64,000 nucleotides of DNA. Source: UBA7803 sp036381275 (GTDB lineage Bacteria > Pseudomonadota > Gammaproteobacteria > Pseudomonadales > Azotimanducaceae). The stretch is taken from assembly GCA_036381275.1 (NCBI GenBank), contig DASVDC010000078.1:1-64000 (forward strand), in the 5' to 3' direction. The notes below the pieces were generated by a model, which did not search any database, was not told the DNA's origin, and saw only the letters and a program-made list of their open reading frames with translations. Position numbers and translations under genes: made by a program. Every line of letters starts with the position of its first letter. The stretch's first letter is position 1. Of the stretch, positions 50,683-59,547 are shown one piece after another.

Positions 50683-51072
50683 TCAGGCGGCCCAGTTGCG
50701 CGTGCTCCGACCGTCGCGCTGGCGCGCCCGTCCGAGCGCGGCGAAGCGCAGCAGCCGGGTCTCGTCGTGGGAGAGGCGCAGCCGCTCGGCGACCTGCTCC
50801 AGCGACTCGCCCTCAGACAGGCCCTGCTGTGCCTGTGCGAGCAGATAGCGGCGGGACGGCTGGTGCGCTTCCTGCGGCGGCGACACCTGGCCGCGCAGCA
50901 ACGCATCGAGCGTGTCCGCGACCCGCACGGAAGCCTCGGCGAACGCCGCCACCTGCTCGTCGAGCCGGGCGGCTCGGCGTTCGGCACGGCGGGTCCGGGC
51001 GAAGCAGGCGAGGCAGGTCGCGAGACAGATCACGGCGGTCACGGCCGCCGGCGCGTATTCAAGCCAGCTCAT
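50683..51072 (-). CDS. DUF2802 membrane protein of the flagellar cluster
   Basis: A 129-residue protein with one N-terminal helix (AAVTAVICLATCLACFA, about 9-26), a coiled coil (RRAERRAARLDEQVAAFAEASVRVADTLDALL) and a C-terminal helix-turn-helix-like part (EGESLEQVAERLRLSHDETRLLRFA) typical of DUF2802. In pseudomonads a DUF2802 gene follows motCD and cheW, so the position fits a polar flagellum or chemotaxis role; the function is unproven. Its ATG lies inside the end of the upstream 52-residue gene. Confidence 0.82.
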   Translation of the reverse strand: MSWLEYAPAAVTAVICLATCLACFARTRRAERRAARLDEQVAAFAEASVRVADTLDALLRGQVSPPQEAHQPSRRYLLAQAQQGLSEGESLEQVAERLRLSHDETRLLRFAALGRARQRDGRSTRNWAA

Positions 51073-51217
51073 CGATGCGTCCCGGGCGTTCGTTCGGGTC
51101 CTCGTTGCGCTTGTTCTGCGGCTGCCGCCGCCGCTCCTGTTCGCGCTGCCGGCCGCGCCCGCTCTCCTTGCGGGTCGGGTTCGGCCGCAGCGTCCAACCG
51201 ATTCGGTCGATCGCCAT
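51059..51217 (-). CDS. Small basic protein (52 aa)
   Basis: ATG 51217 follows GGGAGGA by 7 bases, and the stop overlaps the DUF2802 start by 14 bases, so it is likely translated with it. The peptide opens MAIDRIGWTLRPNPTRK, followed by a charged, Arg/Gln/Asn-rich disordered part and the tail GRIDELA. No family recognised. Not to be confused with frames on the other strand, which have poor codon bias here. Confidence 0.65.
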   Translation of the reverse strand: MAIDRIGWTLRPNPTRKESGRGRQREQERRRQPQNKRNEDPNERPGRIDELA

Positions 51218-51397
51218 CGTCGGATCCTCCCTGTCGGGTGGCGCGATCCGCCGGGCGAACTACAACCTGTTTCCGTTCGCGATCCGGGACACCATTCGCC
51301 CGGCCGAGCAGACTCGGCAGAAGATCGCTCCTGCAGACAAGGTTAGCTCAGGATCGGCAGCGCGCCAGAACGCCGGCGCGCCCATACGTGACCGGCG

Positions 51398-52288
51398 TCA
51401 GCTTTCCGGCGCCGGCGCCTCGTTGGTGAACAGCAGCCCGCCGGATTCGGTGCGTACCTGCTTGACCGATCCGTCGAGCCCCGCCGGCTGCTGGCGGCGC
51501 ACGTAGGCGAACGCGCTGTCCGCGCCGGCGGCATTGAGGTTGCGCGGTAGATTGCCCTTGCGCGCGACCACGACCACGACGCGGCGATTGCGCGCGCGCC
51601 CCTCGGGCGTGGCGTTGGTCTCCAGCGCGTGGTTCTCGCCGTAGCCGACCGCCGACAGCCGCTCGCGCGCGACGCCCTGCGCTTCGAAGAAGCGCACCAC
51701 GCGCGAGGCGCGCGCCGCAGACAGCTCCCAGTTCGAAGGGAACCGGGCCGAGCCGATCGGCGTGTTGTCGGTATAGCCTTCCACGGTCACCGGATTGTCG
51801 AACTCGCGCAGGAACGCGGCCGTCTCCGTCAGAAGCACGATGGCGGACTCGGAAAGCTCCGCGCTGCCCGAAGCGAACAGCGCGGACGCATCCAGGCTGA
51901 TCTCGAGCCAGTCGTTGTTCGCCTCCACCGCGGCGACGCCTTCGGTCAGAAAGCCCGCCAGCCGCTCCTCCACGCGGGCGCGGGACGGCTCGATGTGCGT
52001 GTCCCCCTCCTCTTCGTCGCGGAAGCCCATCGTATCGGGCACGTCCACCACGTGCGGCGACGCGGCCAGTGCCGGTTCGCCGATCGGAATCGGATCGATG
52101 GGACTGGCGGCGGGAGCGGCGAAGGTCTCCATCAGCGTCGCCGACAGCACCCGGTACTTGCTTTCGTTCACGGTGGAAATCGCGTACATCACCACGAAGA
52201 ACGCGAACAGCAGCGTGATGAAGTCGGCGTACGAGACCAGCCAGCGCTCGTGGTTGTCCGAATCCTCGAGGTAGCTGCGCCGCAGCAT
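51398..52288 (-). CDS. motD: Flagellar stator protein MotD (MotB-like)
   Basis: Peptidoglycan-binding stator subunit, 296 residues. The N-terminus has the single helix with the proton-binding aspartate Asp22 (SYADFITLLFAFFVVMYAIS), then a plug-like segment. The OmpA-like domain (about 140-250) contains VEGYTDNTPIGSARFPSNWELSAARASRVVRFF and GYGENHALETNATPEGRARNRRV. The tail is long and polar. The ATG overlaps the motC stop by one base. The gene shape matches MotD of the MotCD stator of pseudomonads. Confidence 0.92.
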   Translation of the reverse strand: MLRRSYLEDSDNHERWLVSYADFITLLFAFFVVMYAISTVNESKYRVLSATLMETFAAPAASPIDPIPIGEPALAASPHVVDVPDTMGFRDEEEGDTHIEPSRARVEERLAGFLTEGVAAVEANNDWLEISLDASALFASGSAELSESAIVLLTETAAFLREFDNPVTVEGYTDNTPIGSARFPSNWELSAARASRVVRFFEAQGVARERLSAVGYGENHALETNATPEGRARNRRVVVVVARKGNLPRNLNAAGADSAFAYVRRQQPAGLDGSVKQVRTESGGLLFTNEAPAPES

Positions 52289-53034
52289 CAGACACGCTCC
52301 AGGTAGCTGCCGAGGCGGACCTCGATCAGACGCGGGTGCTCACCCTCGGCGATCGCGAGCAGTCCTTCGACCAGCAGCGCGCGGCCGTCGGCGACCCGCA
52401 GCGCCACCGCTTTCAGCCGGTCGGCCACCGGCAGGAACAGCAGGTTCGCGAAGCCGACGCCGTAGATCGTCGCGACGAACGCGGTCGCGATGCCCGCCCC
52501 GAGCGCGCCGGGATCCGCCAGGTTGCCCATCACGTGGATCAGGCCGAGCACCGCGCCGAGAATGCCGATGGTGGGCGCATAGCCGCCCATCGCCCGATAC
52601 ACCTGCGCCGCGGCCAGATCGGACTCGGTGCGCGCGGTCAGCTCGAGCTCGAGCGCACGGCGTATCGCGTGCGGCTCGCCGCCGTCGATGATCAGCTCGA
52701 GGCCCTTGCGCGTGAACGGGTCGCGCTCACCGTCGAGGATGTTCTCGAGCCCGAGCAGCCCCTCCCGACGGGTCCGGCGGCTCCACTCGCAGACCCGCTC
52801 GATCGCCTGCGCGAAATCCGCCTTCGGCGGCGTCAGCACCCAGCGCATGAGCGTGAGCGCGCGGCGCAGGCGTGCGTACGGCGTCTGCAGCATCACCGCG
52901 CCGAGCGTGCCGCCGAGCACGATCACCAGCGCCGGCGCGTTCAGCAGCGCGCCGGCATGGCCGCCGTCGAGGTGGTTGCCGCCGAGGATCGCGGCGAAAC
53001 CGATCAGCGCACCGATCAGCGCGACCCGGTCCAT
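52288..53034 (-). CDS. motC: Flagellar stator protein MotC (MotA-like)
   Basis: Proton channel subunit of the stator, 248 residues, about four helices. Helix 1-2 (LIGALIGFAAILGGNHLDGG, ALVIVLGGTLGAVMLQTP), a cytoplasmic loop of about 90 residues, then YRAMGGYAPTIGILGAVLGLIHVM and GAGIATAFVATIYGVGFANLLFLPVADRLK. The conserved prolines (APTIG, FLPVADRLK) are at MotA positions. The stop is shared with the motD start. It lies right after fliA, with only one base between the genes. Confidence 0.93.
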   Translation of the reverse strand: MDRVALIGALIGFAAILGGNHLDGGHAGALLNAPALVIVLGGTLGAVMLQTPYARLRRALTLMRWVLTPPKADFAQAIERVCEWSRRTRREGLLGLENILDGERDPFTRKGLELIIDGGEPHAIRRALELELTARTESDLAAAQVYRAMGGYAPTIGILGAVLGLIHVMGNLADPGALGAGIATAFVATIYGVGFANLLFLPVADRLKAVALRVADGRALLVEGLLAIAEGEHPRLIEVRLGSYLERV

Positions 53035-53757
53035 CTAGTCCTCCAGCCACTCGGCCAGGCGTGCGCGGAGGCGCAGCGTGCTCTGGCTCATGATCTGGCT
53101 GACCCGAGACTCACTGACCCCGAGCACCGCGCCGATCTCCTTGAGGTTCAGCTCTTCGTCGTAGTACAGCGAGAGCACGAGCTGCTCGCGCTCGGGCAGG
53201 TCGGCAATGGCCTGCGCGAGCTCGCGTTCGAACGCCTGTCGTTCGAAGCCGCTCGCGACTTCCTCTTCGCCGCTGGGCTCGCTGCCCTCCTCCGACTCCA
53301 TCAGCGCTTCGAAGCTGAACAGGCGCGCGCCCGACGCATCCGTCAGCATGCGGTGGTATTCGTCCAGCGAGATCCCGAGCGATGCGGCGATGTCCTTGTC
53401 CTGAGCTTCCCGCCCGGTGCTCGCCTCCACCTCGCGGACCGCGTCCGCGACCCGGCGCGCGTTGCGGTGTACCGAGCGCGGTGCCCAGTCGCCCCGGCGC
53501 ACCTCGTCCAGCATCGCGCCGCGGATGCGGATGCCGGCATAGGTCTCGAAGCTGGCGCCGCGGCTGCCGTCGAACTTGCTGGCCGCCTCCAGCAGGCCGA
53601 TCATCCCGGCCTGCACCAGGTCGTCCACCTGCACACTGGCGGGCAGCCGCGCGGTCAGGTGGTGCGCGATGCGCTTCACCAGATGCGCATACTCCGCCAC
53701 CAGGTGCTCCGGGCGGTGACAGGCCGCCGCGTACGCGGCCACGCCGTGATCACGCAT
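53035..53757 (-). CDS. fliA: Flagellar sigma factor FliA (sigma-28)
   Basis: Directs RNA polymerase to late flagellar promoters. About 240 residues. Region 2 is LVKRIAHHLTARLPASVQVDDLVQAGMIGLLEAASKFD, region 3 begins near RIRGAMLDEVRRGDW, and region 4 ends with LNLKEIGAVLGVSESRVSQIMSQSTLRLRARL. ATG 53757 is used; TTG 53775 has GGAG 7 bases before it and would add six residues, so it is a real alternative. Overlaps the fleN stop. Confidence 0.94.
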   Translation of the reverse strand: MRDHGVAAYAAACHRPEHLVAEYAHLVKRIAHHLTARLPASVQVDDLVQAGMIGLLEAASKFDGSRGASFETYAGIRIRGAMLDEVRRGDWAPRSVHRNARRVADAVREVEASTGREAQDKDIAASLGISLDEYHRMLTDASGARLFSFEALMESEEGSEPSGEEEVASGFERQAFERELAQAIADLPEREQLVLSLYYDEELNLKEIGAVLGVSESRVSQIMSQSTLRLRARLAEWLED

Positions 53758-54610
53758 CGAGGGGGCCGCTCGCAACCAACTGCTCCACGAAGAATTCGAG
53801 GTGACCGCGCGCCATGGCGGGAATCGGCCAGCCGTCCACCTCGCTCGCGAGGCGCATGAAGTCCTGGCTGACGCGGCAGGTCGGATACGCGTCCACCACC
53901 GCCCGCTGCTTCTGCACCGCCCGGCGCAGGTGGTCGTCGTAGGCGATGCTGCCGGCGTGCAGGAGCTGCACGTCGAGGAAACGGTCGGTGACGTTCTTCA
54001 GCTTCGCGTACGCGCTCCGGGCGTCCTCGTCGGCCCGGATCATGTTGACGACCACGCGCACGCGATCGATGCCGTAGCTCTGGTTCAGCACCTTGATCAG
54101 CGCGTAGGCGTCGGTGATCGAGGTGGGCTCGTCGCAGACCACGACGATCACCTCCTGCGCCGCGCACAGAAAGCTCATCACGCCGTGACCGATGCCGGCC
54201 GCGGTGTCGATCACCAGCACGTCGAGCCGGTGCGCGATGGCGCTGAACGCCGAGATCAGCCCGGCGTGCTCACGGGTGCCGAGCTGCGCCATCTCCTGCA
54301 TGCCGGACGCAGCCGGGACGATCTCGAGACCCTGCGGCCCTTCGACGATCACGTCGGCGAGCCCGCACTCCCCGTCCAGCACGTCCTTCAGCGTGTGCGT
54401 CGGCTTCAGGCCGAGCAGCACGTCCACGTTGGCGAGCCCGAGGTCGGCGTCGAGCAGCGTGACCCGCCGGCCGATCTTGCACAGCGCCACGCCGAGGTTC
54501 ACCGAGACGTTGGTCTTGCCGACCCCGCCCTTGCCGCCGGTGACCGCCACCACCTGGATGGGGTTTCGCCCGGCCACGCTCGCCTTAGCTGACACCGTGC
54601 CCGCCAACAT
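53750..54610 (-). CDS. fleN: Flagellar number regulator FleN (FlhG, MinD-like ATPase)
   Basis: Limits flagellar number, works with FlhF and the FleQ activator. 286 residues from ATG 54610, which has GAGG 5 bases before it; ATG 54628 or 54661 would add 6 or 17 residues and overlap flhF. The deviant Walker A is GGKGGVGKTNVSVNLG, switch I DADLGLANVDVLLG, switch II VIDTAAGIG. The C-terminal part contains helices for membrane contact. It lies between flhF and fliA. Confidence 0.92.
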   Translation of the reverse strand: MLAGTVSAKASVAGRNPIQVVAVTGGKGGVGKTNVSVNLGVALCKIGRRVTLLDADLGLANVDVLLGLKPTHTLKDVLDGECGLADVIVEGPQGLEIVPAASGMQEMAQLGTREHAGLISAFSAIAHRLDVLVIDTAAGIGHGVMSFLCAAQEVIVVVCDEPTSITDAYALIKVLNQSYGIDRVRVVVNMIRADEDARSAYAKLKNVTDRFLDVQLLHAGSIAYDDHLRRAVQKQRAVVDAYPTCRVSQDFMRLASEVDGWPIPAMARGHLEFFVEQLVASGPLDA

Positions 54611-54617
54611 CCTGACC

Positions 54618-55565
54618 TCAAGCTTCATAGGAAAAAGTAGTGCGCATTCCCGAACGGTCAACGCCGCCTCTGACGAGCTCGGCCACGAGCTCCGGCGTGG
54701 CCCGGTCGAGCTCGTCCGGGAGCTCCGGCCCTCTCGACACCCACAGGAGCGGCAGATCCCAGCCGGTGATCACGCTGAGGGCGGGGCCGACCAGATCCGC
54801 CTGATCCACGTGGGTCAGCACCACCCCGGCGAACGGGTGCGCGTCGAGCCGGCCGCGGAAGCGCCGGAGCGCCCCCGGTTGCCAGACCGCGGGTACCACC
54901 AGCACGTCCATGGTCGCCGCCGGGGCGCGAGCTCCGCCGGCGGTGCTGCTGATTCCCGCCGTGTCCACCAGCACCAGCGACTTGTCACGATGCTCGTCGA
55001 GCACGCGGTCGATCTCGGAATCGGCACACTCCCGGTAACCGACTTCCAGCAGCTCGGCCGCCAGCGCGAGCTGCTCACAACCCGCCAGACGCCGGTTGTC
55101 GGTGCTGAGCAGCAGCACCCCGCGGTTTCCGTAGCGCAGCACGCGCTCGGCCACGAGCTTGATGATCGCCGTGGTTTTGCCGGCACCGGGCGGACCGATG
55201 AAGCGCAGCGCCCCCGTCAGCGGGCTCGGCAGCGCCGCGGTACGGACGCAGCGCGCCGCGAACGTCGCCGGGTCCTCGATGCCGTCCGTCTCCTGCAGCG
55301 GGTGCCCGAAATCGGGCTCGAAGCCGAGCGCCGTCAGGCGAGCCCGCAGTGCGTCGTGCTCGCGCGCGGCGGTCCGCGCGGCCGGAGGCGTGAAGGTCGC
55401 CGGAAAGTCGCGGCTCGCGAGAATCTCCACCTGACCGTCGCGCTGCCGCTGCTCCAGGATCACCGCGTCGCGCCCGAGCGCGGCCCGGACCTGAGCGATG
55501 GCCTCCCGGGGGGTACGGCCGACGAAACGCAGCGGCTCGCCGCCGCCGTTGGACTGCTCGGTCAT
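54618..55565 (-). CDS. flhF: Flagellar placement GTPase FlhF (short form)
   Basis: SRP-type GTPase that selects the site of the polar flagellum. N-terminal RFVGRTPREAIAQVRAALGRDAVILEQR is the FlhF start. The GTPase part has G1 GPPGAGKTTAIIKL, G2-like VLLLSTDNRRLAGCEQL, G3 VDTAG, and a G4 region LTHVDQAD where typical proteins have TKLDE. Total 315 residues against about 400-480 in relatives; the N-terminal linker is shortened. Start ATG follows GGAG-rich sequence; the flhA stop lies 3 bases before it. Confidence 0.9.
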   Translation of the reverse strand: MTEQSNGGGEPLRFVGRTPREAIAQVRAALGRDAVILEQRQRDGQVEILASRDFPATFTPPAARTAAREHDALRARLTALGFEPDFGHPLQETDGIEDPATFAARCVRTAALPSPLTGALRFIGPPGAGKTTAIIKLVAERVLRYGNRGVLLLSTDNRRLAGCEQLALAAELLEVGYRECADSEIDRVLDEHRDKSLVLVDTAGISSTAGGARAPAATMDVLVVPAVWQPGALRRFRGRLDAHPFAGVVLTHVDQADLVGPALSVITGWDLPLLWVSRGPELPDELDRATPELVAELVRGGVDRSGMRTTFSYEA

Positions 55566-55568
55566 GCC

Positions 55569-57635
55569 TTACGCTCCTTTGCCGATGGTGGCGACCACCG
55601 TGATCTGCTTGTTGTCTGGAATCTCTTCGAACGCCAGCACGTGAATGGTCTGGCGCGGCGTACGCACGAAACGCGCGAGCAGGCTGCGGATCGGGCTGCT
55701 GACGAGCAGCACCGCCGGACGGCCCGCCACCTCCTGGCGCTCGGCCGCGGACAGGATCGACTGCTGCAGCCGTTCCGCCATACCGGGCTCGATCACCGGA
55801 GCGTCGCTTCCGCCGCCGTTGTTCCGCGCCTGCATCAGCAGCTTCTCGAGGTCCGGATCGAGGGTAATCACCTCGAGTACCGGGCTCGCGCCGTAGATGC
55901 TCTGCACGATCATCCGGCCGAGCGCGGCACGCACCAGCGCGGTGAGCTGCTCGTGATCCTTGATGCTCGGCCCGTGCTCGGCCAGCGTCTCCGCGATGGT
56001 CCGCATGTCCCGAATCGGGATGCGCTCGGCCAGCAGGTTCTGCAGTATCCGCAACAGCGAGGACAGCGACACCGATCCGGGTACGAGCTGCTCGGCCAGC
56101 TTCGGCGCATGCTGGCTCATCAGGTCGAGGAGCTGCTGCACCTCGTCGTGCCCGAGCAGCTCCGCGGCGTGCTCGATCATGAGCTGGTTCAGGTGCGTGG
56201 CAATCACCGTCCCCGGATCGACCACCGTGTACCCGAGCGTCTGCGCCGACTCCCGGTCCGCTTCGCCGATCCACACCGCCTCGAGCCCGAACGCCGGATC
56301 GCGCGTCTCGATGCCTTCCACCCGACCGAACACCTCGCCCGGGTCGATCGCCAGGAACTTGTCCGGATGGACTTCGGCCTCGCCCACCGTCACGCCCATC
56401 AGCGAGATCCGATAGGCCGTAGGCAGCAGATCCAGGTTGTCGCGGATGTGCACCGGCGGCACGAGAAAGCCGAGCTCCGAGGAGAGCTTCTTGCGCACCC
56501 CTTTGATGCGGGCGAGGAGCTGTCCGCCCTGCTCGCGATCCACCAGCGGGATCAGGCGATAGCCCACCTCGAGGCCCAGCACGTCCAGCGGCGCCACGTC
56601 CTGCCAGCCGACGTCGATCACCTCGTCGCTGGCCGCCGGCAGCACAGGCTCGGGCTCCGGTTCCAGGGCGGCGCGGCGCACGCGCTCACGAATCAGCCAC
56701 GCGCCCCCGAGGGCGAGGCCCGCGAGCAGCAGGAACACCAGGTGCGGCATCCCCGGCACGATGCCGAGCGCGAGCAGGACGCCGCCGGTCACCCCGAGTG
56801 CCCGCGGATCGTCGAACATCTGGGTCATCACCTGGCTGCTCATCTCGGATTCGCCGCTGACCCGGGTGACGATGATCGCCGCCGACGTCGACAGCAGCAG
56901 CGACGGGATCTGCGCGACCAGACCGTCGCCGATGGTGAGCAGCGTGTAGTTCTCGAGCGCAACGGAGAAGTCGAGCCCGTGCTGCACCATGCCGACGCCG
57001 AGGCCGCCGAGCACGTTGATGAACAGGATCAGGATGCCGGCCACGGCATCGCCGCGAACGAACTTGCTGGCACCGTCCATCGCGCCGTAGAAGTCGGCTT
57101 CCTGCGCCACCTCTTCACGGCGCCGCCGCGCCTGATCCTGATCGATGATGCCGGCGTTGAGATCGGCGTCGATCGCCATCTGCTTGCCGGGCATCGCATC
57201 GAGGGTGAACCGGGCGCTCACCTCGGAGATCCGGCCGGCCCCCTTCGTCACGACGACGAAGTTGATGATCACCAGGATCATGAACACCACCAGCCCGACG
57301 ACGTAGTTGCCGCCGACCAGCACTTCGCCGAACGCCTCGATCACCTTGCCCGCCGCGTCGCCGCCGTTGTGGCCCTCCAGCAGCACCACGCGGGTCGATG
57401 CGACGTTCAGCGCGAGGCGCAGCAGCGTCGCCACCAGCAGAATCGTCGGAAACGCGGCGAAGTCGAGCGGCCGCAGCGCGTAAACGCTGACCAGCAGCAC
57501 CACCAGCGACAGCGCGATGTTGAAGGTGAACGCGACATCCAGCACGACGGGCGGCACCTGCAGCGTCATCAACGCCAGGAGCAGCAGCAGCAGGAACGGG
57601 ATGCCGATGTTCGCGCGGGCGAGCAGTGCGGTCAT
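55569..57635 (-). CDS. flhA: Flagellar export gate protein FlhA
   Basis: Main export gate of the flagellar type III apparatus, 688 residues. Eight helices fill about 1-320, with the FHIPEP signature GRISEVSARFTLDAMPGKQM at about 133-152, then the cytoplasmic domain with DPGTVIATHLNQLMIEHAAELLG. No truncation. The start overlaps the flhB stop by 4 bases. Minus-strand order flhB-flhA-flhF-fleN-fliA is as in pseudomonads and vibrios. Confidence 0.97.
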   Translation of the reverse strand: MTALLARANIGIPFLLLLLLALMTLQVPPVVLDVAFTFNIALSLVVLLVSVYALRPLDFAAFPTILLVATLLRLALNVASTRVVLLEGHNGGDAAGKVIEAFGEVLVGGNYVVGLVVFMILVIINFVVVTKGAGRISEVSARFTLDAMPGKQMAIDADLNAGIIDQDQARRRREEVAQEADFYGAMDGASKFVRGDAVAGILILFINVLGGLGVGMVQHGLDFSVALENYTLLTIGDGLVAQIPSLLLSTSAAIIVTRVSGESEMSSQVMTQMFDDPRALGVTGGVLLALGIVPGMPHLVFLLLAGLALGGAWLIRERVRRAALEPEPEPVLPAASDEVIDVGWQDVAPLDVLGLEVGYRLIPLVDREQGGQLLARIKGVRKKLSSELGFLVPPVHIRDNLDLLPTAYRISLMGVTVGEAEVHPDKFLAIDPGEVFGRVEGIETRDPAFGLEAVWIGEADRESAQTLGYTVVDPGTVIATHLNQLMIEHAAELLGHDEVQQLLDLMSQHAPKLAEQLVPGSVSLSSLLRILQNLLAERIPIRDMRTIAETLAEHGPSIKDHEQLTALVRAALGRMIVQSIYGASPVLEVITLDPDLEKLLMQARNNGGGSDAPVIEPGMAERLQQSILSAAERQEVAGRPAVLLVSSPIRSLLARFVRTPRQTIHVLAFEEIPDNKQITVVATIGKGA

Positions 57636-58765
57636 GCCTCACCCTCCACGTAGTAGTCCGGCGGCACCGTGACGTCGCCGAGCTCCGGCGCACGCGCGAG
57701 CTGACCGCGCCGGTACTGCTCGAGCTGATAGACGTAGGCGAGCACCTGCGCGACCGCGACGTACAGCCCCGGGGGGATCTCCTCGCCGGGCTCGGTCGCG
57801 TAGTAGACGGCCCGCGCGAGCGCCGGCACCCGCAGCATCGGCACGTCCGCCGCTTCGGCGATTTCCCGGATGCGGAAGGCCATCCGATCCGCCCCCTTCG
57901 CCAGCACCACCGGTGCGCTCATGCTGAGCGCGTCGTACTTGATCGCCACCGAGAAGTGCTCGGGGTTGGTGATCACCACGTCCGCCTTCGGCACCTCCTC
58001 CAGCATCCGGCGCCGGGACATCTCGTACTGGAGCTGACGGATGCGGGAGCGCACCTCGGGCTTGCCCTCGGTGTCCTTCATCTCGTCCTTCACTTCCTGC
58101 AGCGTCATCCGGAGCTGCTTCTCGTGCTGGTGAATCTGGAACGGGACATCGATCGCCGCGATCAGCACCAGCACGGCCCCCATCAGCAGGAGCGCCACCA
58201 GCACGATGTGGAGCCCGGAGCCGATCGCGCTCTCGAGCGTCAGGCTCGCGATGTGCAACAGGTCGCCCATCACGGCGTGCAGCAGCAGCACGGCGACGCC
58301 CGCGATCACGACGATCTTGACGACGGACTTCACGAGCTCGACCAGCGCGCGCACGGAGAACATGCGCTTGAAGCCGTTCATCGGACTCAGCCGGCTCGCC
58401 TTGAACGACACCGCCTTGCCCGACAGCAGGAATCCGCCGACGGCGACCGACGAGGCGACCCCGGCGAGGGCCGTGAGCAGCAGAAAGGGCGCGAGCACCC
58501 GAGCGGTCTCCACCGCCGCCGTGCCGAGCGCCTCCATCCAGTGCGCCTCCGGCTGGCTCGCGAGATCGAACAGGCGCCGGGTGAGCTCCATCAGCCGGCC
58601 CGCACCCCAGGGCGCCAGCCCCATCAGCCCGAGCGCGGCGGCGCAGACCAGTGCCATCGAGTTCAGCTCTCGCGATCGCGGAACCTGACCTTCCTCGCGC
58701 GCCTTCTCGCGTTTGCGGGGTGTCGCGCGTTCGGTGCGTTCCTGACCGAGGTTCTCTTCCGCCAT
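57632..58765 (-). CDS. flhB: Flagellar export switch protein FlhB
   Basis: Substrate-specificity switch, 377 residues. Four helices, then the cytoplasmic domain with the autocleavage site N267-P268, which here reads NPEH rather than the usual NPTH (VVITNPEHFSVAIKYD). The region before it (RMLEEVPKADVVIT) and after it (LAKGADRMAFRIREIAEAADVPMLRVPALARAVY) is standard. The N-terminal basic segment (QERTERATPRKREKAREEGQVPRSRELN) is complete. Overlaps flhA; the fliR stop is 9 bases upstream. Confidence 0.95.
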   Translation of the reverse strand: MAEENLGQERTERATPRKREKAREEGQVPRSRELNSMALVCAAALGLMGLAPWGAGRLMELTRRLFDLASQPEAHWMEALGTAAVETARVLAPFLLLTALAGVASSVAVGGFLLSGKAVSFKASRLSPMNGFKRMFSVRALVELVKSVVKIVVIAGVAVLLLHAVMGDLLHIASLTLESAIGSGLHIVLVALLLMGAVLVLIAAIDVPFQIHQHEKQLRMTLQEVKDEMKDTEGKPEVRSRIRQLQYEMSRRRMLEEVPKADVVITNPEHFSVAIKYDALSMSAPVVLAKGADRMAFRIREIAEAADVPMLRVPALARAVYYATEPGEEIPPGLYVAVAQVLAYVYQLEQYRRGQLARAPELGDVTVPPDYYVEGEA

Positions 58766-58774
58766 CGCCCGAAC

Positions 58775-59545
58775 CTACCGCGTCCACAACCGCGCGAATT
58801 CGAAGAACTCGCGGGACAGCGCCTCGAACTGGGGCAGCCACCCCGACAGCGACAGCCAGATGATCACCAGGCCGAACAGCAGGCTGAACGGGAAGCCGAG
58901 CGAGAACACGTTGAGCTGCGGCGCGCTGCGGCTCATCACGCCGAAGGTCAGATTCACCACCAGGAGCGAGACCACCGCCGGCAGCGCGACCAGCACGCCG
59001 CCGACGAACATCCAGCCGCCGAGCCGGCTGATCTCGAGCGCGAGCTCGGGCAGCGGCACGCCGGCGCCGAGCGGAAACGCCTTGAAGCCGGTGACGAGCA
59101 CGTCGAGCACGACGAGGTGGCCGTTCATCGCGAGGAATATCAGCGTCACCAGGATCAGGTAGAACTGCGACAGCGCGGTCACCTGCACGCCGTTGCCGGG
59201 GTCGACCATCATCGCGAAGCCGAGGCCCATCTGCATGCCGATGAACTGTCCGGCCACGACGAAGAGCTGAAAGAACACACTGGTCGCGAAGCCGAGCCCG
59301 ATCCCGGCGACCAGCTGCAGAATCACGTCCGCGAACATCCCGAGCGACAGATCGGTGAGCATCGGCATCGGCGTCAGCAGGGGGCTCACAGCCAGCGCGA
59401 CCGCGAGCGCCATCGCGATGCGGACTCGCGGCGAAACCAGGGCGTTGCCGAAGATCGGCACCACCATCATGAAGCCGCCCACGCGCAGCAGCGCCCAGAA
59501 CACCTGGCTGAACCACCGGATGAACTCGTCCATCGGCAGGATCAC
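58775..59545 (-). CDS. fliR: Flagellar export protein FliR
   Basis: Inner-membrane core of the export gate (FliPQR), 256 residues with about six helices. Start GTG 59545 is chosen, two bases after the fliQ stop, with a GTGGGG site before it; ATG 59533 four codons later is the alternative. Readings further upstream run through fliQ. Segments ALLRVGGFMMVVPIFGNALVSPRVRIAMALAVA and GFATSVFFQLFVVAGQFIGMQMG are typical. Confidence 0.92.
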   Translation of the reverse strand: MILPMDEFIRWFSQVFWALLRVGGFMMVVPIFGNALVSPRVRIAMALAVALAVSPLLTPMPMLTDLSLGMFADVILQLVAGIGLGFATSVFFQLFVVAGQFIGMQMGLGFAMMVDPGNGVQVTALSQFYLILVTLIFLAMNGHLVVLDVLVTGFKAFPLGAGVPLPELALEISRLGGWMFVGGVLVALPAVVSLLVVNLTFGVMSRSAPQLNVFSLGFPFSLLFGLVIIWLSLSGWLPQFEALSREFFEFARLWTR

Positions 59546-59547
59546 GG

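Noticed and set aside
54192..57653. 1153-residue plus-strand frame opposite flhF and flhA
   Set aside because: Longest open frame in the window but antisense to conserved genes and without any protein-like pattern.
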